NCBI GenBank assembly: GCA_002332795.1
Contig: DDBP01000418.1
Coordinates: 1-12,785 of the forward strand
Direction of reading: 5' to 3'
From: Anaerolineales bacterium UBA2029
GTDB lineage: Bacteria; Chloroflexota; Anaerolineae; Aggregatilineales; Aggregatilineaceae
Length of the DNA stretch: 12,785 bases
The notes beneath the pieces are model-generated. The model ran no database searches, was not told where the DNA came from, and was given only the letters and a program-made list of their open reading frames with translations. The position numbers and the translations under genes are program-made. Shown in pieces: positions 6,377 through 12,785 of the stretch (position 1 is its first letter; every line of letters starts with the position of its first letter).

Positions 6377-6406
6377 TTGACATCGAACATGGGTTCGTCT
6401 TATACT
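6377..6406 (+). promoter_or_regulatory. lexA promoter
   Basis: TTGACA (6377-6382, perfect consensus), an 18-bp spacer and TATACT (6401-6406). The predicted start is near 6413, about 39 bases before the lexA ATG. The SOS box fills most of the spacer, so bound LexA would exclude RNA polymerase: classical autorepression. Confidence 0.85.
6384..6397. promoter_or_regulatory. LexA-binding SOS box (Gram-positive type)
   Basis: CGAACATGGGTTCG at 6384-6397 contains GAAC-N4-GTTC, the half-site pattern of the Bacillus/actinobacterial LexA box. It is not the CTGT-N8-ACAG box of Gammaproteobacteria. It lies between -35 and -10 of the lexA promoter. A weaker relative, CGAAC-TGTT-GTGCG, lies at 6420-6433 in the leader and might be a second, low-affinity site. 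Confidence 0.88.
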
Positions 6407-6451
6407 TAGGGATAACAACCGAACTGTTGTGCGAATTTGTGGAGCAAGCCC

Positions 6452-7138
6452 ATGATGAATCGTCACACCCTGTCCGTTCGCCAGAAGCGCATCCTGCAGT
6501 TCATCGAGGATTTTGTGCAGCAACACGGCTACCCGCCCACCATCCGCGAGATCGGCGAAGCGGTGGGCATTGCTTCCACCTCGGTGGTCAACTACAACCT
6601 GAACAAACTGGTGGATCGCGGCTACATCGAGCGCACCCCCAAAGTGTCGCGGGGGCTGTGGCTGGCCAGCCAGGAAACGCCCGCCAAAGAGTACCCCGTG
6701 GGCATCGCCGACCCCACCAGCCTGATCCAGGTGCCGCTGGTAGGTACCATCGTCGCCAGCGAGCCGGTGCCCCTGCCTGGCGAGGACTTCGGCTACTACT
6801 ACGACACCGACGACCTGATCGAAGTGCCGCAGGCCATGATCGGCCCGACGCCCCGCGAAGAACTGTTCGCCCTGCGCGTTTCCGGCGACTCTATGATTGA
6901 CGCGATGGTGGCCGATGGCGACATCGTCATCCTGCGGCGGCAGAGCGTCGCCCGCAATGGCGATATGGTGGCCGTATGGTTGACCGAGCGCGGCGAAACG
7001 ACGCTGAAGAAGTACTATCACGAGGGCAAGAAGGTGCGCCTGCAACCGGCCAACCCGCTGATGGAGCCGATCTACGTGGACGCCGACAAGGTCAGCGTCC
7101 AGGGGCGCGTGCTGGCGATCCTGCGTGCGCTGCACTGA
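6452..7138 (+). CDS. lexA: LexA repressor (SOS response)
   Basis: A 228-residue LexA. The N-terminal winged helix-turn-helix (about 5-70) includes the helix pattern PPTIREIGEAVGIASTSVV and binds the SOS box in its own promoter. The C-terminal S24 peptidase-like domain has nucleophile S147 (GDSMIDA) and general base K186 (TTLKK). RecA filaments normally trigger self-cleavage at an Ala-Gly bond in a VAAGEP-like segment; here the aligned segment is IVASEP, so the scissile pair would be A102-S103. The rest matches LexA closely (RLQPANPLMEPI, final GRVLAILRALH). The start is ATG 6452, with TGGAG seven bases upstream; ATG 6455 is also possible and an upstream in-frame TTG (6437) is not favoured. 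It is a single gene, autoregulated through the upstream SOS box. Confidence 0.96.
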   Translation: MMNRHTLSVRQKRILQFIEDFVQQHGYPPTIREIGEAVGIASTSVVNYNLNKLVDRGYIERTPKVSRGLWLASQETPAKEYPVGIADPTSLIQVPLVGTIVASEPVPLPGEDFGYYYDTDDLIEVPQAMIGPTPREELFALRVSGDSMIDAMVADGDIVILRRQSVARNGDMVAVWLTERGETTLKKYYHEGKKVRLQPANPLMEPIYVDADKVSVQGRVLAILRALH

Positions 7139-7199
7139 GGCCAGGCAATCACGCCAGACTGCAGGGAAGGCGCTGTGCTCTCGCCATCGTCGGGCGGGC

Positions 7200-7239
7200 T
7201 GTGCTACATTCTGAACGATCACTCGTTCGCAGTAGCACA
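7200..7239. promoter_or_regulatory. Nested inverted repeat in the bcp promoter/leader
   Basis: TGTGCTAC (7200-7207) pairs with GTAGCACA (7232-7239), and inside it GAACG (7213-7217) pairs with CGTTC (7224-7228). It overlaps an extended -10 candidate (TGC-TACATT, 7202-7210) and ends just before the ribosome binding site at 7241-7247. It could be a protein operator or a leader hairpin. It is not a LexA box, because the GAAC and GTTC halves are eight bases apart rather than four. Confidence 0.5.
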
Positions 7240-7256
7240 TAGGGAGGATACACGCT

Positions 7257-7715
7257 ATGCCCGTCGTCGGCGAAAAAGCGCCCGACTTCGCCCTGAAAAA
7301 TCAGGATGGACAGATCGTCCGGCTGAGCGATTTTCGCGGTAAGAAAGTCGTCCTGTTCGCTTTCCCCAAAGCCAACACCCCCGGCTGCACCACTCAGGCG
7401 TGCGGCTTCCGCGACGCTTTTCCGCGCATCGAGATCGCCAACGCCGTCGTGCTCGGCATCAGCCCCGACACGCCCGCAGACCTGCGCGCCTGGAAGGACC
7501 AGGAGCGCCTGCCCTACGATCTGCTCTCCGATCCCGATCACGCGGTGCTCGAAGCGTGGGGCGCGTGGGGTGAAAAGTCCATGTACGGCAAGACGTACAT
7601 GGGCGTGCTCCGCTCTCACTGGATCATTGACGAAGACGGGACGGTCGTTGACGCGCAGATCAAAGTCAGCCCGACGGACAGCGTAGAGCGGGCGGTGAAG
7701 TTCCTGGGCGGCTAG
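7257..7715 (+). CDS. bcp: Thioredoxin-dependent peroxiredoxin, Bcp/PrxQ type
   Basis: A 152-residue thioredoxin-fold peroxidase that reduces hydrogen peroxide and organic or lipid hydroperoxides with thioredoxin. The peroxidatic cysteine is C44 in PKANTPGCT, and the resolving cysteine C49 sits five residues later (CTTQAC). This is the intrahelical pair of the atypical two-cysteine Bcp type (E. coli C45/C50). Conserved W/R features of the family (SHWIIDEDG) are present. The full length is normal and the protein is cytoplasmic. ATG 7257 has a strong AGGGAGG (7241-7247) nine bases upstream. It is monocistronic, with an inverted repeat in its promoter/leader that may regulate it. Its stop is five bases from the stop of the convergent rhomboid gene. 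Confidence 0.95.
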   Translation: MPVVGEKAPDFALKNQDGQIVRLSDFRGKKVVLFAFPKANTPGCTTQACGFRDAFPRIEIANAVVLGISPDTPADLRAWKDQERLPYDLLSDPDHAVLEAWGAWGEKSMYGKTYMGVLRSHWIIDEDGTVVDAQIKVSPTDSVERAVKFLGG

Positions 7716-7720
7716 CCCTC

Positions 7721-8527
7721 TCACGCTGTCACCGCGTAGGCGATCAGCACGACCAGCCCCAGCGCATACGCAGCCGACCACAGCGCCCAGCGCTGGATGG
7801 GGTTCCTGTCCACCACGCTGAACCCACTTTCGGCGCTGGGGTCGCGCTGCACCCGGTAAGCCGGGCCGATGAACCAGGCCAGCACGACCCCGCCCACCAG
7901 CCCACCGATATGACCCGCATTGTCTATGCGGAAGCTCGTTGCTCCAGTAGAGGCGAAGAGGCCCAGCCCCAGGTTGATCAGCATCAGGATGATGAGCTGA
8001 GTCAGGTGCTGACGCCCCGCCACCCCGTGCAAGTCGCGGTGTTGATAGAAATAAACCATCTCCGCGCCAAAGATGGCAAAAATGGCCCCCGATGCGCCCA
8101 CCGACGGCGCGTCGGTGAAGATGAAGCTGGCCAGCGAACCGGATAGCCCGCCCAGGATATAGATGATGGCAAAACGAGCCGTGCCGAACAGCGCCTCGAC
8201 ATCCCGCCCCAACACAAACAACGCATAGCCGTTGAAGATCAGGTGCGTCAGGTTGAGATGCAGGAACATCGAAGTGAACAGCCGATAGTACTCACCAGCG
8301 CGGATCAGGTCGTTGACCTTGGCCCAGTCGCTCAGGAAGAGCACCTGTTCGCGAGCAGGCCGGCTGAAATAGTAGAGGGCAATGAGCACGATCAGGCCCA
8401 GCAGCCCATACGTCAGGCGCGGTTCGGCGACGGGGAGCCGCACAGCGACACGCTGCATGACGGGAGGGCGCGGGCCGGGTTCCGGCACTTCCCCGTTGGA
8501 GGGAGGCAGTTGATAGAAGAAGCGCAT
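7721..8527 (-). CDS. Rhomboid family intramembrane serine protease
   Basis: A 268-residue polytopic membrane protein with about seven hydrophobic segments. The catalytic dyad is visible: S146 in GASGAIF (GxSG, fourth segment of the rhomboid core) and H206 in AGHIGGLVGG (sixth segment). HLNLTHLIFN (90-99) carries the conserved His/Asn of the second core helix that shapes the oxyanion site. Rhomboids cleave transmembrane substrates within the bilayer; the substrate is unknown. The soluble N-terminus (about 38 residues) is proline-rich. The start is ATG 8527, with AGGA seven bases upstream. A much longer in-frame ORF runs antisense through the FmdB gene and is rejected. TACAAT at 8569-8564 is a possible -10 without a good -35. 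Confidence 0.94.
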   Translation of the reverse strand: MRFFYQLPPSNGEVPEPGPRPPVMQRVAVRLPVAEPRLTYGLLGLIVLIALYYFSRPAREQVLFLSDWAKVNDLIRAGEYYRLFTSMFLHLNLTHLIFNGYALFVLGRDVEALFGTARFAIIYILGGLSGSLASFIFTDAPSVGASGAIFAIFGAEMVYFYQHRDLHGVAGRQHLTQLIILMLINLGLGLFASTGATSFRIDNAGHIGGLVGGVVLAWFIGPAYRVQRDPSAESGFSVVDRNPIQRWALWSAAYALGLVVLIAYAVTA

Positions 8528-8633
8528 GGTGCAATCCTGGTCTGAGGTCAGCCTTTCACCCAGATTGTACCCCAAACCCCGTTCAACCGACGGATGCCGC
8601 GCATAAGAAAGGTGTGAGAAGATCTCCCTGGTC

Positions 8634-8661
8634 TTGACTCTGCGCGGCAGCGTGATAATCT
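8634..8661 (+). promoter_or_regulatory. Promoter of the FmdB-type gene
   Basis: TTGACT (8634-8639), a 16-bp spacer and TAATCT (8656-8661). The predicted start is near 8668, about 28 bases before ATG 8696. The -10 is the weaker element. Confidence 0.55.
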
Positions 8662-8695
8662 GGCAAATAGATTGCACACGAGAGGGTGGGAGTTT

Positions 8696-9112
8696 ATGCC
8701 ATCGTATGACTTTCGCTGCAACGATTGTGGGCGCAAAGTGACGCTCTTCTACAAAACCTATGCCGACTACGATCAGGCGACGCACACCTGTCCCCGCTGC
8801 CACAGCACGAACCTGACCCGCCTGATCTCGCGCGTGGCCATCCGTCGCTCGCCGCTGGCGCGGCTGCTCTCCGACGACTCGGCGGACGACAGCGTCTTCG
8901 ACGACCTGGACGAAAACGATCCGCGCACCATGGGCCGCCTGCTGCGCGAAATGGGCGAAGAAATGGGCGAGGACATGGGGCCGGAATTCGAAGAAGTGGT
9001 GCAGCGCCTGGAACGCGGCGAAGACCCGGAGGAAATCGAGGCCAGCCTGCCCGACCTGGGCGATGATACAGCTTCGGCTGGCCCTGGGGGCGGCGACGAC
9101 GATTTGATCTGA
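8696..9112 (+). CDS. FmdB-type zinc ribbon protein with acidic C-terminus
   Basis: A 138-residue protein. The N-terminal 42 residues form an FmdB/CxxC zinc ribbon: C8-x2-C11 (FRCNDCG) and C32-x2-C35 (TCPRCHS). The family is named for a putative regulator of the formamidase operon, but most members have no known role. The other two thirds is unusual in charge: a short basic patch (RVAIRRSPLARLL) followed by an acidic, Glu/Asp-rich tail with GEEMGEDMG and ending GGGDDDLI, probably partly disordered. The start is ATG 8696, with the purine tract GAGGGTGGGAG at 8682-8692; an in-frame TTG at 8672 is rejected. It is divergent from the rhomboid gene. Confidence 0.85.
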   Translation: MPSYDFRCNDCGRKVTLFYKTYADYDQATHTCPRCHSTNLTRLISRVAIRRSPLARLLSDDSADDSVFDDLDENDPRTMGRLLREMGEEMGEDMGPEFEEVVQRLERGEDPEEIEASLPDLGDDTASAGPGGGDDDLI

Positions 9113-9233
9113 CGTCTGGCAGGACGGCGGTCTGGTATTCAGGCAACCTGGAAGGAGGAGCCTTCGTCCGAAATCGCTCGCACTACGGCAAGTGAAAGGC
9201 GCTGCGACAGGCAGCGCGTCTGGGGGAACAGGG

Positions 9234-10649
9234 GTGCAACAAGATAGAGAACACTCCAACCGCGTCGAGCGCTGTCTCGCAGTGCTGACCTGTCTGCAAC
9301 AGGGGGATTACGAAGGCGCTCAGGCGGCCCTAGCCTCCCTGTCGCCAGACGACCGGCTGGACGAGGTGTTGTGCGCACTGCTCGAAACGCTGGTTCAGCG
9401 GGCGCGCGAAGCCGGGCGTTTCGAGCAGCTCCTGCGCCGCATCAACAGTGGCCTGCTGCTCGACGACATTCTCAACAACGTCTACACCGACTTTCGCGAT
9501 CTCATCCCCTACGACCGGCTGGGTCTGTCTCTGCTAGAAGATGGCGGACAGACGGTTCGTGCGCGCTGGGGCCGCCTCGACGGGGGCAAGATGTACCTGC
9601 GGCGGGGCTACGCCGCCCCCCTGGCCGGTAGCAGCCTGCAGGCGATCCTGGAAACCGGTCAGCCGCGTATCCTCAACGACCTGCCCGCCTATCTGGCGCA
9701 AAAACCATCGTCGGAGTCCACGCGCCTGATCGTGGCGGAGGGAATGCGCTCCTCCCTGACGTGCCCGCTGATGGCCGAGGGCAGGCCCCTGGGATTTCTG
9801 TTCTTCTCCAGCGCCTCTCCCAATACCTACCGCGACGTGCACGTGGAGGCGTTTCTGCGCCTGGCCGATCATCTGGCGGTCGCAGTGGCGCGCGGTCACC
9901 TGACCAGTCAGTTGAGCGTGCAGAAACGCGCCGCCGAACGCCAAAACCGGACGCTCGACCGTCTCAACGCGCAGAAGAACGCCTTCCTGGGCATTGCCGC
10001 CCACGATCTGCGTGGCCCGCTCAGCCTGGTGGAGATGTCCACCGCGATCCTGCTCGACCCGCAGTTCGAGGTCTCTGCCGACGATGAGAAAGTGCTGCTG
10101 CAGGACATGCGCGCTCAGGCCCGGCACATGATGGCGCTGATTGACGATCTGCTGGATGTGGCGGTGATCGAGCAGGGACAGTTGCGGCTGCGCCAGGAAG
10201 CGCTCGATCTATGCCAGGTGCTGGCCGAAAGCGCCGAGCGGCATCAACGCCTGGCCCAGCCCAAGGGAGTGCGCGTGGTGCTGAACCCGTTGCCCGCGGC
10301 AGGCATCGTGCACGCCGATCCGCAGCGCCTGCGTCAGGTGCTCGACAACCTGATCTCCAACGCCGTCCGTCACTCGCCGCCGGGCGGCTCTGTTCAGCTC
10401 GCTGCCGAGCAGCACGAACTGGGCTGGCGGGTCACTGTCAGAGACGACGGGCCGGGTATCCCCTGGGACGACCAACCCAAGCTATTCCAGCCTTTTGCGC
10501 AGCTTTCGGCGCGCCCTCCCCGCAACGAGCGCAGCACAGGCCTGGGGCTGGCCATTGCGCGGCAGGTGATACAGGCACACGGCGGGCAGATCGGCGTCGA
10601 GTCGGTGCCGGGCCACGGAGCGACTTTCTGGTTCACCCTGCCCGCCTGA
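9234..10649 (+). CDS. Soluble GAF-domain sensor histidine kinase
   Basis: About 471 residues, no membrane segment. The N-terminal 60 residues are helical and unassigned; a GAF-like sensor domain covers about 65-220; a short coiled coil (about 225-250) leads to the HisKA domain. The H box is FLGIAAHDLRGPLS with phospho-acceptor H257. The catalytic ATPase domain has N box DNLISNAVRHSPPGG (N376), G1 DDGPGIP (404-410) and G2 TGLGLAIAR (435-443). The kinase is complete. It has no receiver domain and no response-regulator gene is in the window, so its partner is elsewhere. The GAF ligand is unknown. The start is uncertain: GTG 9234 has GGGGGA six bases upstream, while the in-frame GTG 9192 has no site and adds 14 low-complexity residues. 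Its stop is seven bases from that of the convergent dehydrogenase. Confidence 0.93.
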   Translation: MQQDREHSNRVERCLAVLTCLQQGDYEGAQAALASLSPDDRLDEVLCALLETLVQRAREAGRFEQLLRRINSGLLLDDILNNVYTDFRDLIPYDRLGLSLLEDGGQTVRARWGRLDGGKMYLRRGYAAPLAGSSLQAILETGQPRILNDLPAYLAQKPSSESTRLIVAEGMRSSLTCPLMAEGRPLGFLFFSSASPNTYRDVHVEAFLRLADHLAVAVARGHLTSQLSVQKRAAERQNRTLDRLNAQKNAFLGIAAHDLRGPLSLVEMSTAILLDPQFEVSADDEKVLLQDMRAQARHMMALIDDLLDVAVIEQGQLRLRQEALDLCQVLAESAERHQRLAQPKGVRVVLNPLPAAGIVHADPQRLRQVLDNLISNAVRHSPPGGSVQLAAEQHELGWRVTVRDDGPGIPWDDQPKLFQPFAQLSARPPRNERSTGLGLAIARQVIQAHGGQIGVESVPGHGATFWFTLPA

Positions 10650-10656
10650 TTTTCCC

Positions 10657-11655
10657 TCAGCGCACGCGCAACACCGCCGCGCCGGTGATGGCGCCCCGCT
10701 TGAGCCTTGCCAGCACCTCATTGGCCGCATCGAGATCGAAGCTGTGCGCCGTGACCTGTAGCGGGACTTCTGCCGCAAGCGGCAGGAATTCCTCGGCGTC
10801 GCGGCGGGTGGCATTGGCGACGGTGCGCAGGGTGCGTTCGTGCCACAGCAGCGCATAGGGCATTGCGGGGATGGGGCTGGTGTGTATGGCGTTGACGCAC
10901 AGCGTCCCGCCCCGCCGCAGATGCCCCAGCGCAACCGGCACCAGCCAGCCCGCCGGTGCAAAACTGATAGCCCGGTCGAGAGGAGCGGGCGGCGTGTCGG
11001 TGGCGGCACCGGCCCAGGCTGCGCCCAGCGCGCGGGCGTGCGCCCGATGCTCCTCGCTGCGCGAGAAGACGTACACTTCGCACCCCCAGTGACGGGCAAC
11101 CTGCAACATCAGATGCCCGCTCGCCCCAAAGCCGAAGATGCCCAGCCGCTCACCTGGTTGCAGGTCGGCCCGGCGCAGGGCGCGGTAGCCGACAATGCCC
11201 GCGCACAGCAGCGGCGCGGCTTCTTCGTCGCTGAAGCGGTCGGGGATGGGCACAGCGAAGTCCTGCGGCACGGTCAGGTATTCGGCGTAGCCGCCATCTG
11301 CGGTGTACCCTGTGAAACGCGCCGCCTCGCAGAGATTTTCCTGCCCGCGCCGACAGTAGTCGCACGCCCCGCAGGTCTGATGCAGCCAGGGGACGCCCAC
11401 CCGGTCGCCGACGCGGAAGTCCGTCACCCCCGCGCCGACGGCAGCTACACGCCCCACGACCTCGTGGCCGGGCACGACCGGCAGCTTGGGCTGTGGCAGC
11501 TCGCCCTCGACGAGATGCAAATCGGTGTGACACACACCGCACGCCGTCACTGCCACCAGCAGATGGCCCGGCGCGGGGTCAGGTGTGGGAATATCGCGCA
11601 GGGTCAGCGGCGCTGTCTCAATGGGAGCCGGACGTTCGAGCACACAGGCTTTCAT
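10657..11655 (-). CDS. Zinc-dependent alcohol dehydrogenase (MDR family)
   Basis: A 332-residue medium-chain dehydrogenase/reductase, oxidising alcohols or reducing aldehydes with NAD(P). Catalytic zinc ligands are C42 and H64 (CGVCHTDLH, VPGHEVVGRV) plus a cysteine in PLLCAGIVGY. The structural zinc is held by C95, C98, C101 and C109 in CGACDYCRRGQENLC. The nucleotide fold has GFGASG, a GxGxxG variant. The pattern fits the AdhA-like zinc-binding alcohol dehydrogenase subfamily; the substrate is not predictable. ATG 11655 has GGAG about nine bases upstream. It is divergent from the gene at 11741 across 85 bases and convergent with the kinase. I found no convincing promoter for it in that gap. 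Confidence 0.93.
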   Translation of the reverse strand: MKACVLERPAPIETAPLTLRDIPTPDPAPGHLLVAVTACGVCHTDLHLVEGELPQPKLPVVPGHEVVGRVAAVGAGVTDFRVGDRVGVPWLHQTCGACDYCRRGQENLCEAARFTGYTADGGYAEYLTVPQDFAVPIPDRFSDEEAAPLLCAGIVGYRALRRADLQPGERLGIFGFGASGHLMLQVARHWGCEVYVFSRSEEHRAHARALGAAWAGAATDTPPAPLDRAISFAPAGWLVPVALGHLRRGGTLCVNAIHTSPIPAMPYALLWHERTLRTVANATRRDAEEFLPLAAEVPLQVTAHSFDLDAANEVLARLKRGAITGAAVLRVR

Positions 11656-11672
11656 CTACGCTTCTCCGCTGT

Positions 11673-11701
11673 TTGGTATCTGCGTTCACCCATAGGATAA
11701 T
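11673..11701 (+). promoter_or_regulatory. Promoter of the methyltransferase-fold gene at 11741
   Basis: TTGGTA (11673-11678), a 17-bp spacer and GATAAT (11696-11701). The predicted start is near 11708, about 33 bases before ATG 11741. It fits the promoter pattern seen elsewhere in the window. Confidence 0.6.
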
Positions 11702-11740
11702 CAGGCCCTGCCCAACAGACAACGAGAGCGAGGCGCACCC

Positions 11741-12694
11741 ATGAGCCTGGAAACGCTCTGGCAACGCTATCGCCGCGCCGGCTACGCGGCCCTGCAGACC
11801 GAAGAGCCAGACGACGCGCTAAGCTGTTTTTACCTGGCCATCCTGGCCTTCGGCGCGGACGACTTCGCGCGGGCGGCGGAATGGGCCGCCGAGGCGTCCC
11901 GCTACCAGCCGGAGAGCCGCGTCTTTGCCCAGGCAGCGATCTACCTGGAGCGCGTGGCTCGCCAGGGCAAAGCGGGCGTCTACGTGGACGGCGCGGCGTT
12001 CGGTGCGTTCATCCGCGGCGGGGGCAACGTGGGGCTGTATGCGGCGGTCAGCGGGGCGCTGCGCGAGGTGTACGGGCAATACCCCTCCCTGCATCTGCTC
12101 GATATTGGCGTGGGCGACGGTCTGGCGTTGCTGCCCGCCCTGACCGACGTTGTGCGCCAGGTAGACCTGGTCGAGCCATCGTCGCCCATGCTGGCGACGA
12201 CGTGCGCCGCTCTGGACGCCCGCGGCGTGCCCTACCGTGCCTTCAACCAGACGCTTCAGACGTTCATGGACAGCCCAGAGGCACAGGTTGGCTCCTGGGA
12301 CGTGATTCAGGCGACGTGGAGCCTGCAATCCATCGCGCCCGCCGAGCGTCCGGCGGTGTTCCGCTGGCTGCGGGCGCACGGCGCGCGTGCGCTGATCGCC
12401 GAATTCGACGTGCCGCGCTTCGCTGCGCTCGCCAGCCCCGACCATGTGCGCTATGTGGTGACGCGCTACGAGCGCGGGCTAGCCGAGTATGAGGGAGACG
12501 ACGGGCTGGTGGCCCAGGGTTTCCTGATGCCAGTGATGTTCGGCTACTTCGACCGCACGGCAGCCCGCACCAACTGGGAAGGGCCGATCCAGGACTGGGC
12601 GGACGGCCTGCGGGCGGCGGGCTTCGCCCAGGTGGAATTGCGCCCGCTCTACGCCTACTTCTGGGCAGAAGCGTTCCTGCTCGACGCCCGCTGA
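11741..12694 (+). CDS. SAM methyltransferase-fold protein, possibly GRAS-like
   Basis: A 317-residue protein. Residues 1-75 are helical and TPR-like (alanine-rich pairs such as DALSCFYLAILAF and ARAAEWAAEASRYQP). A Rossmann core follows: LHLLDIGVGDGLALL (117-131) is a variant of motif I, lacking the usual Cys but keeping the glycines; VDLVEPS (141-147) gives the acidic end of strand two; WDVIQATWSLQSIAP (186-200) fits motif IV. The C-terminal part (TNWEGPIQDWADGLRAAGF, then VELRPLYAYFWAEAFLL) resembles the end of GRAS domains, which share this fold. It may therefore be a bacterial GRAS-like protein or an ordinary small-molecule methyltransferase. The start ATG 11741 has a weak GAGG. The acceptor is unknown and no partner gene adjoins it. 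Confidence 0.82.
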   Translation: MSLETLWQRYRRAGYAALQTEEPDDALSCFYLAILAFGADDFARAAEWAAEASRYQPESRVFAQAAIYLERVARQGKAGVYVDGAAFGAFIRGGGNVGLYAAVSGALREVYGQYPSLHLLDIGVGDGLALLPALTDVVRQVDLVEPSSPMLATTCAALDARGVPYRAFNQTLQTFMDSPEAQVGSWDVIQATWSLQSIAPAERPAVFRWLRAHGARALIAEFDVPRFAALASPDHVRYVVTRYERGLAEYEGDDGLVAQGFLMPVMFGYFDRTAARTNWEGPIQDWADGLRAAGFAQVELRPLYAYFWAEAFLLDAR

Positions 12695-12714
12695 ACGCCA
12701 GTTAACCTCACCCC

Positions 12715-12733
12715 AGCCTCGCTGCGCTCGGCT
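12715..12733. repeat. Imperfect GC-rich palindrome in the 3' intergenic region
   Basis: AGCC (12715-12718) and GGCT (12730-12733) flank an imperfectly symmetrical centre, CTCGCTGCGCTCGG-like. It sits in a pyrimidine-rich stretch (12697-12746) with CCTCACCCC and CCCCCCTCTCC. Such sequences look like dispersed intergenic palindromes of GC-rich genomes. No T tract follows, so it is not clearly a terminator. Confidence 0.45.
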
Positions 12734-12752
12734 CGCCCCCCTCTCCAGCCTA

Positions 12753-12785
12753 AGTGGTCAGTTATCAGTTATCAGTTTTGAGTTT
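12753..12785. repeat. Heptad repeat block, inverted copy of the left-end block
   Basis: Seven-base units gtggtca, gttatca, gttatca, gttttga run to the window edge and probably beyond. The reverse complement matches 105-137 at 32 of 33 bases. The unit (TNNTCAG / AACTGAN) is the same as at 1-40 and 86-147. It is non-coding. Confidence 0.85.

Noticed and set aside
6437..6451. TTG 6437 as start of lexA
   Set aside because: The TGGAG site at 6440-6444 lies inside such an extension and is correctly spaced for ATG 6452.
7213..7228. Second LexA box upstream of bcp
   Set aside because: GAAC and GTTC are eight bases apart instead of the four found in the lexA promoter box.
6368..7240. 290-codon minus-strand ORF
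   Set aside because: Antisense to lexA and its promoter; no family features.
8528..9259. N-terminal extension of the rhomboid ORF (total 512 codons on the minus strand)
   Set aside because: It runs antisense through the FmdB gene, which has family motifs, a ribosome binding site and a promoter. The rhomboid family start and an AGGA site coincide with ATG 8527.
10840..11700. 286-codon plus-strand ORF
   Set aside because: Antisense to the alcohol dehydrogenase, which carries complete zinc-binding motifs.

Overview
The window is about 12.8 kb of GC-rich, densely coded bacterial chromosome. It holds twelve protein genes, one tRNA-Gly(GCC) and a strong 6S RNA candidate. There is no phage, transposase, plasmid or CRISPR signal. 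The best guess for the source is Chloroflexota (Anaerolineae-like). The basis is a LexA that looks Bacillus-like in its C-terminal half, a Gram-positive-type SOS box (GAAC-N4-GTTC) in its promoter, a UPF0173 hydrolase, and degenerate heptad repeats of consensus AACTGAN between genes. This assignment is inference and rests on no marker gene.

Layout. 1-147: heptad repeats in both orientations around a short hairpin. 182-1030 (-): MBL-fold hydrolase with its own promoter. 1171-1412 (-): 6S RNA with a well-matched promoter, a 6S-like fold and an intrinsic terminator. 1533-2632 (+): two-gene operon of a formate/nitrite-family channel and a 78-residue free-standing Lrp/AsnC ligand-binding domain, coupled by a 4-bp overlap. 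2716-3831 (-): zinc-ribbon methyltransferase. 3871-4036 (-): tRNA-Gly with promoter and terminator. 4124-6135 (-): UPF0173 hydrolase followed by a membrane-anchored SGNH hydrolase. 6377-7138 (+): lexA with an SOS box between its -35 and -10. 7257-7715 (+): Bcp-type peroxiredoxin. 7721-8527 (-): rhomboid protease. 8696-9112 (+): FmdB-type zinc ribbon protein. 9234-10649 (+): soluble GAF histidine kinase. 10657-11655 (-): zinc alcohol dehydrogenase. 11741-12694 (+): methyltransferase-fold protein with a possible GRAS-like C-terminus. 12715-12785: a small palindrome and a heptad repeat block that is the inverted near-copy of the left one.

How the genes work together. Most are independent housekeeping, stress or regulatory functions: SOS control (lexA), peroxide defence (bcp), global RNA polymerase control (6S RNA), membrane proteolysis (rhomboid) and signal transduction (kinase). 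Two pairs look co-transcribed: the channel with its ligand-binding partner, and UPF0173 with the SGNH hydrolase. Promoters can be read at several genes as TTGnnn or a near match, a 17-18 bp spacer, and TATAmT, so a normal primary sigma factor is in use.

The points most worth a second look are the Ala-Ser (not Ala-Gly) autocleavage position in LexA, the channel/ligand-sensor pair, the 6S RNA locus, the 33-bp inverted repeats (32/33 identical) at the two window ends, and the possible bacterial GRAS-like protein. I see no clear case for a wholly new multi-gene system here.
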